A stretch of DNA of 17,487 bases from Candidatus Poseidoniaceae archaeon. GTDB lineage: Archaea; Thermoplasmatota; Poseidoniia; Poseidoniales; Poseidoniaceae. Positions 14,599 through 17,487 of this stretch are shown in pieces. The notes beneath the pieces are model-generated. The model was not told the origin of the DNA and made no database searches. It was given only the letters and a program-made list of their open reading frames with translations. How positions within the stretch are numbered: position 1 is the stretch's first letter; every line of letters starts with the position of its first letter. The stretch is from positions 1 through 17,487 of the forward strand of contig JAKMGM010000055.1 in the NCBI GenBank assembly GCA_022424925.1, written 5' to 3'. The position numbers were made by a program, and so were the translations under genes.

Positions 14599-15009
14599 CT
14601 ACAGTTTGAGACTTTTGAGCGATGCTACAATGTTCGTGGCTTCTTGGTAGTCCGCTGGAGAAAAATAGCCAGCAAAATCACCGTTTGAATCAACAGCAAC
14701 AACCGCTTGTGGTCCACGCTTTTTGACATCGGCTAAAACCGATTTAATGCTGTCAGTCAATTTGACTTCCAAAAAATCCATTTCCATCCATGCAGAACAT
14801 TTGGATGTGTTGGCGTCAACATTTTCCGAGAGTGCCTTGAGAAATTGACGGTGTCCAATGACGCCTTTGGTTTTTGAATCGTCATCAAGAACCACCAAGA
14901 TACCACCTGTCATCGTGAGTAATCGGCCGGATGCTTCAGCTATGCTATCCTCTAGTCCTATCGTCATGTGTTCATCTTCAAGATTCAAATCCGAAATGGT
15001 CTTTGTCAT
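14599..15009 (-). CDS. CBS-domain-pair protein
   Basis: The 136-residue product is little more than a pair of CBS motifs, a module that usually binds adenosine nucleotides and regulates a partner. The first repeat runs from MTIGLEDSIAEASGRLL through GGILVVLDDDSKTKGVIGHRQFL. The second runs from VKLTDSIKSVLADVKKRG through QAVVAVDSNGDFAGYFSPADYQEA. The ATG at 15009 has GGAGGT (plus 15021-15026) and also GTGA four bases ahead, so I prefer it to the in-frame ATG at 15057, which adds 16 basic residues. A TATA-like GCATATAG lies at plus 15042-15049 on the coding strand, so the gene might also have its own promoter, though one there would leave too short a leader to include GGAGGT. It follows gltX on the same strand. 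No catalytic domain is present. Confidence 0.82.
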   Translation of the reverse strand: MTKTISDLNLEDEHMTIGLEDSIAEASGRLLTMTGGILVVLDDDSKTKGVIGHRQFLKALSENVDANTSKCSAWMEMDFLEVKLTDSIKSVLADVKKRGPQAVVAVDSNGDFAGYFSPADYQEATNIVASLKSLKL

Positions 15010-15061
15010 TGGTCTCACTGACCTCCGGTTGCGTTCGCCAACTATATGCTTACCCATTCAT

Positions 15062-16783
15062 TCAATCGTGAGTAAATACAAGGGTTGTGGAATCGATGAC
15101 TTTGGCATACCCGATGCGCTCAATCTGAACCATTGTTCCGGGAGGGTATGTGTGGTTCTCAATTTTACCTTGAATCGTACGGATTTCGCCATCTTCTGCG
15201 AGCAAGAGTTCCGCATCAACTGCGTTGGATTCACTCAACCAATGGATGATTGGGCGGCGGTCATCTCGTTCAATGGATCCAAGGTATGCCTCACGACCTT
15301 TAAGCGAAACATTCGCAAAGCCCTTCAACCGAATCTCGTCGTTTTTCATGTCGTTCGCTTCAACCCAAATTTCACCTTTGGCCAAGTCAAACTTCCTCTC
15401 CCCCATACTGGCATGGTTTGGATGAACATCGACAGAAATCGATTGAGGATGTTGACCCTTGAGTGAGAGTTTTGTAGGGTTCCGAAGAAACGAAAGACGT
15501 GGTGCATCATCATCAATACTCTTGATATTGTGAGAAAAAAGTGTGGCTAGTGGTACAGATATGTCTTTTTGCGTGACGCCAAGTTCGATCCAAAAATTTC
15601 TCAGAGCCTCTGCTGTAATGCCTCGGCTTCGCAATCCTGTGAGGGTTGGAAGACGCAGGTCGTCCCAACCACTGAACAAACCTGATTCGATATCTCTGCG
15701 CATCTGTGAAGTCGAAAAACCACCCCATTCGTGTACCTTGACTCTCCCCCAATACATGGTTTCTGGATAATCCCAACCAAAGTGTTCGTACAGGAGTGTC
15801 TGTTTCCGCGTCGAATCCATCAGGTCTTTTCCTCGGATGATGTGTGTGACCCCTTGGAGATGGTCTTCTACTGCGCTTTGGAAGTCAAGCAGTGGCCAAA
15901 CTCTGTATTTCGAACCAACTTCTTTCCGAGGATGCGGATGCTCTGAAGTGTTTTGAATTCGCAACGCTGGCCAGTCACGGAGTGCAGGGTTCTTGAGTTG
16001 CATCGATGTTTTTACGCGCACGACTGCGTCACCGGGTACAAAAGTCCCATCCAACATTTTTGACCACAGTTCCAAGTTTGCATCGACATCATTATTCCGG
16101 CATGGACACTCAGTCTTCGACACTCGGAATTCCTTGAACGCTTCCCCACTGCATTGACAAACATAGCCGAAATTTCGTTGAAGCATACGTTCAGCATAGG
16201 TGTAGTAATGCGGAATTCTATCACTCGCAATGACGATTCGATGCGGCTTGAAACCCAACAGCCATTCAGCTTCTTCCGGAATCTGATCATAGGCCATCGG
16301 TAATGGTGGTTTGACAACCGTGTCGGTGTCATCGAATCGGAGAATGAGTTCACCGTCCCATTCCTGAGCATACTTTCCGTTGATAACAATGCCTCGAGCG
16401 TGGCCGAAAGAAAGTGGGCCATTTGGATTCGGTGCAAAACGCAGAACAACCTTGCCTTTGCTCGCATTCTTAAGTTCAGGCAAACCCTCCCTACGCTCTT
16501 TTTTCTCACGTTTTTCGAGGAGGTGTGGTGCTTCCTTTTCCAAGATTGCTTGAAGAGCGGCAATGCCTTGCTCCGCAGCCATCTTATTGGCATCAACGAC
16601 AGCCTTCGCAATCAATGGTGAGATGATTTTTCCATGTGGCCTTAAGTCACTTCGAGTCCCCATGAGCCTCCCAATGACCGAACCGGGTGCTGCTTTACCT
16701 TCGTATTCGATTGCATTTTGAAGGGCGAGGTGCCGAAATGCTGCGAGCGTCTCATCATCGGGTGTCCAGGTCATTGGGCTCAT
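15062..16783 (-). CDS. gltX: Glutamyl-tRNA synthetase, archaeal type
   Basis: This enzyme charges tRNA with glutamate. Archaeal forms are usually non-discriminating and also mischarge tRNA-Gln for the amidotransferase route. From ATG 16783 it is 573 residues. It has the archaeal N-terminal helical region (RHLALQNAIEYEGKAAPGSVIG), then the class I catalytic fold with VLRFAPNPNGPLSFGHARG, where SFGH stands for the HIGH motif, and RFDDTD. C-x-C pairs (CQCSG and CPCR) suggest a bound zinc. The second signature region reads FSTSQMRRDIESG before GWDDLRLPTL, with Gln where the KMSKS-type Lys might be. The C-terminal half is the beta-barrel anticodon-binding region. ATG 16783 has AGGA four bases upstream and fits the family N-terminus; ATG 16807 and GTG 16819 are in-frame alternatives. 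It lies between rnhB and the CBS gene on the same strand. Confidence 0.95.
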   Translation of the reverse strand: MSPMTWTPDDETLAAFRHLALQNAIEYEGKAAPGSVIGRLMGTRSDLRPHGKIISPLIAKAVVDANKMAAEQGIAALQAILEKEAPHLLEKREKKERREGLPELKNASKGKVVLRFAPNPNGPLSFGHARGIVINGKYAQEWDGELILRFDDTDTVVKPPLPMAYDQIPEEAEWLLGFKPHRIVIASDRIPHYYTYAERMLQRNFGYVCQCSGEAFKEFRVSKTECPCRNNDVDANLELWSKMLDGTFVPGDAVVRVKTSMQLKNPALRDWPALRIQNTSEHPHPRKEVGSKYRVWPLLDFQSAVEDHLQGVTHIIRGKDLMDSTRKQTLLYEHFGWDYPETMYWGRVKVHEWGGFSTSQMRRDIESGLFSGWDDLRLPTLTGLRSRGITAEALRNFWIELGVTQKDISVPLATLFSHNIKSIDDDAPRLSFLRNPTKLSLKGQHPQSISVDVHPNHASMGERKFDLAKGEIWVEANDMKNDEIRLKGFANVSLKGREAYLGSIERDDRRPIIHWLSESNAVDAELLLAEDGEIRTIQGKIENHTYPPGTMVQIERIGYAKVIDSTTLVFTHD

Positions 16784-16832
16784 CCTTTCCTGCAACTGTT
16801 TCTTCATCAATTCTCGCACGCTGAATCAATAC

Positions 16833-17487
16833 TCAGTCAAACAATGTTGGCTGCAATTTGTCTCGAAAAGGTCGCTTCGGAGGGTCTTCTCCATGTTTCA
16901 CTCTCCAAGCACGCACGACCGTCTTCCACGACCAGCGTAGCGAGGGATGTGGAAATTCCCCTTCCAGTAAACCGTCTATTGCAGCCTTTGTTTTCGGGTC
17001 ACTTGGATATCCAGACCCGAGGGTGGCATTCAAATCTTCTTCAAGTGTGTGAATGGCCTCATCGCGCTTGACTTTCGCCAGAATGCTTGCCATACCGACA
17101 ATGACATGGTTCGTATCCGCCTTGTGTTCAGATTTCATGGATGACTCTTTCCAAGGCCATCCTGATAAACGAGCGGCTATCCTGTCGCTAAACCTTTGTT
17201 CATTGACATCGCAAGCATCGTTCATTATTGATACAGGTTCAACCATTTTCGTTCGAATCTCATTCAGTGCTTCGGCAAACAATTCAACTTCAAGGAGATT
17301 CAAACCGGTCGAATCTACCGCATGATCGATTCGTTCAGGTTGGCACACATGAACGAAGGAATGCCATTGGCGTTGCCTTGCAGTATCGTGAAACCACCGT
17401 GCTATCTCGAGCCGCTTGCTGTGTGACAAGTGTTTGGAATCTTTTACACCGTAGTCGATGAGAAGTTGAATATCGACTGCAGGTACA
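16833..17487 (-). CDS. rnhB: Ribonuclease HII, 5' end beyond the window
   Basis: RNase HII nicks RNA within RNA/DNA hybrids and removes ribonucleotides from DNA. The frame is open to the window's right edge, so the N-terminus with the first Asp-Glu of the active site is missing. What remains, about 217 residues, has GVKDSKHLS, then NDACDVNEQRFSD. The conserved block KADTNHVIVGMASILAKVKRDEAI carries the active-site Asp, and GSGYPSDPKTKAAI follows. The protein ends KLQPTLFD, which resembles the first half of a PCNA-interacting peptide but stops before the aromatic pair. The TTG at 17429 lies after conserved DSK residues, so it is not the start. It is the first visible gene of the rnhB-gltX-CBS run, 49 bases ahead of the gltX ATG. 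Confidence 0.93.
   Translation of the reverse strand, partial: VPAVDIQLLIDYGVKDSKHLSHSKRLEIARWFHDTARQRQWHSFVHVCQPERIDHAVDSTGLNLLEVELFAEALNEIRTKMVEPVSIMNDACDVNEQRFSDRIAARLSGWPWKESSMKSEHKADTNHVIVGMASILAKVKRDEAIHTLEEDLNATLGSGYPSDPKTKAAIDGLLEGEFPHPSLRWSWKTVVRAWRVKHGEDPPKRPFRDKLQPTLFD

Noticed and set aside
16012..16611. A 199-codon minus-strand open frame within gltX in another frame.
   Set aside because: It lies fully inside the well-matched GluRS gene, and its product has no recognisable pattern.

Overview
The window reads as a densely packed archaeal genome segment, most likely from a planktonic euryarchaeon of the Marine Group II / Poseidoniales type. The archaeal signals are an S15 protein of archaeal form, an archaeosine synthase (ArcS), an archaeal-type glutamyl-tRNA synthetase, a UPF0201 (DUF54) gene and RNase HII. 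They sit beside bacterial-looking genes: a full-length DnaJ, a lipoprotein metalloprotease and a pyroglutamyl peptidase. The lineage is my inference from gene content; no 16S gene or other taxonomic marker is present.

Layout. 1-743 (+): 3' part of a lipobox-bearing zinc metalloprotease. 740-1078 (-): small two-helix membrane protein. 1170-2204 (+): pyroglutamyl peptidase fused to a Nudix hydrolase. 2188-2705 (-): UPF0201 gene broken by a one-base frame change. 2795-6403 (+): family 2 glycosyltransferase, membrane protein with a zinc ribbon, dnaJ, small acidic coiled-coil protein. 6440-8674 (-): large secreted/anchored surface protein. 8725-14598 (+): arcS, rps15, a RecJ/Cdc45-like protein without an evident DHH motif, a small helical protein, and an exported protein with three C-terminal membrane helices and a zinc ribbon. 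14599-17487 (-): rnhB (cut by the window edge), gltX and a CBS-pair protein, transcribed in that order.

How the genes relate. The right half is an information-processing neighbourhood covering tRNA modification, ribosome, replication-associated RecJ family, tRNA charging and RNA/DNA hybrid removal. The left half is mostly cell-surface, glycosylation and protein-quality functions. Nearly every base is genic. The longest gap is about 107 bases (10534-10640), so no stretch over 300 bases lacks a gene. Convergent genes overlap or abut at their stops. I saw no tRNA or rRNA gene, CRISPR array, insertion sequence or integrase. I found no obvious multi-gene defence or other new system. The best leads are the Pcp-Nudix fusion, the RecJ-like protein lacking its DHH motif, and the frameshifted UPF0201 gene.
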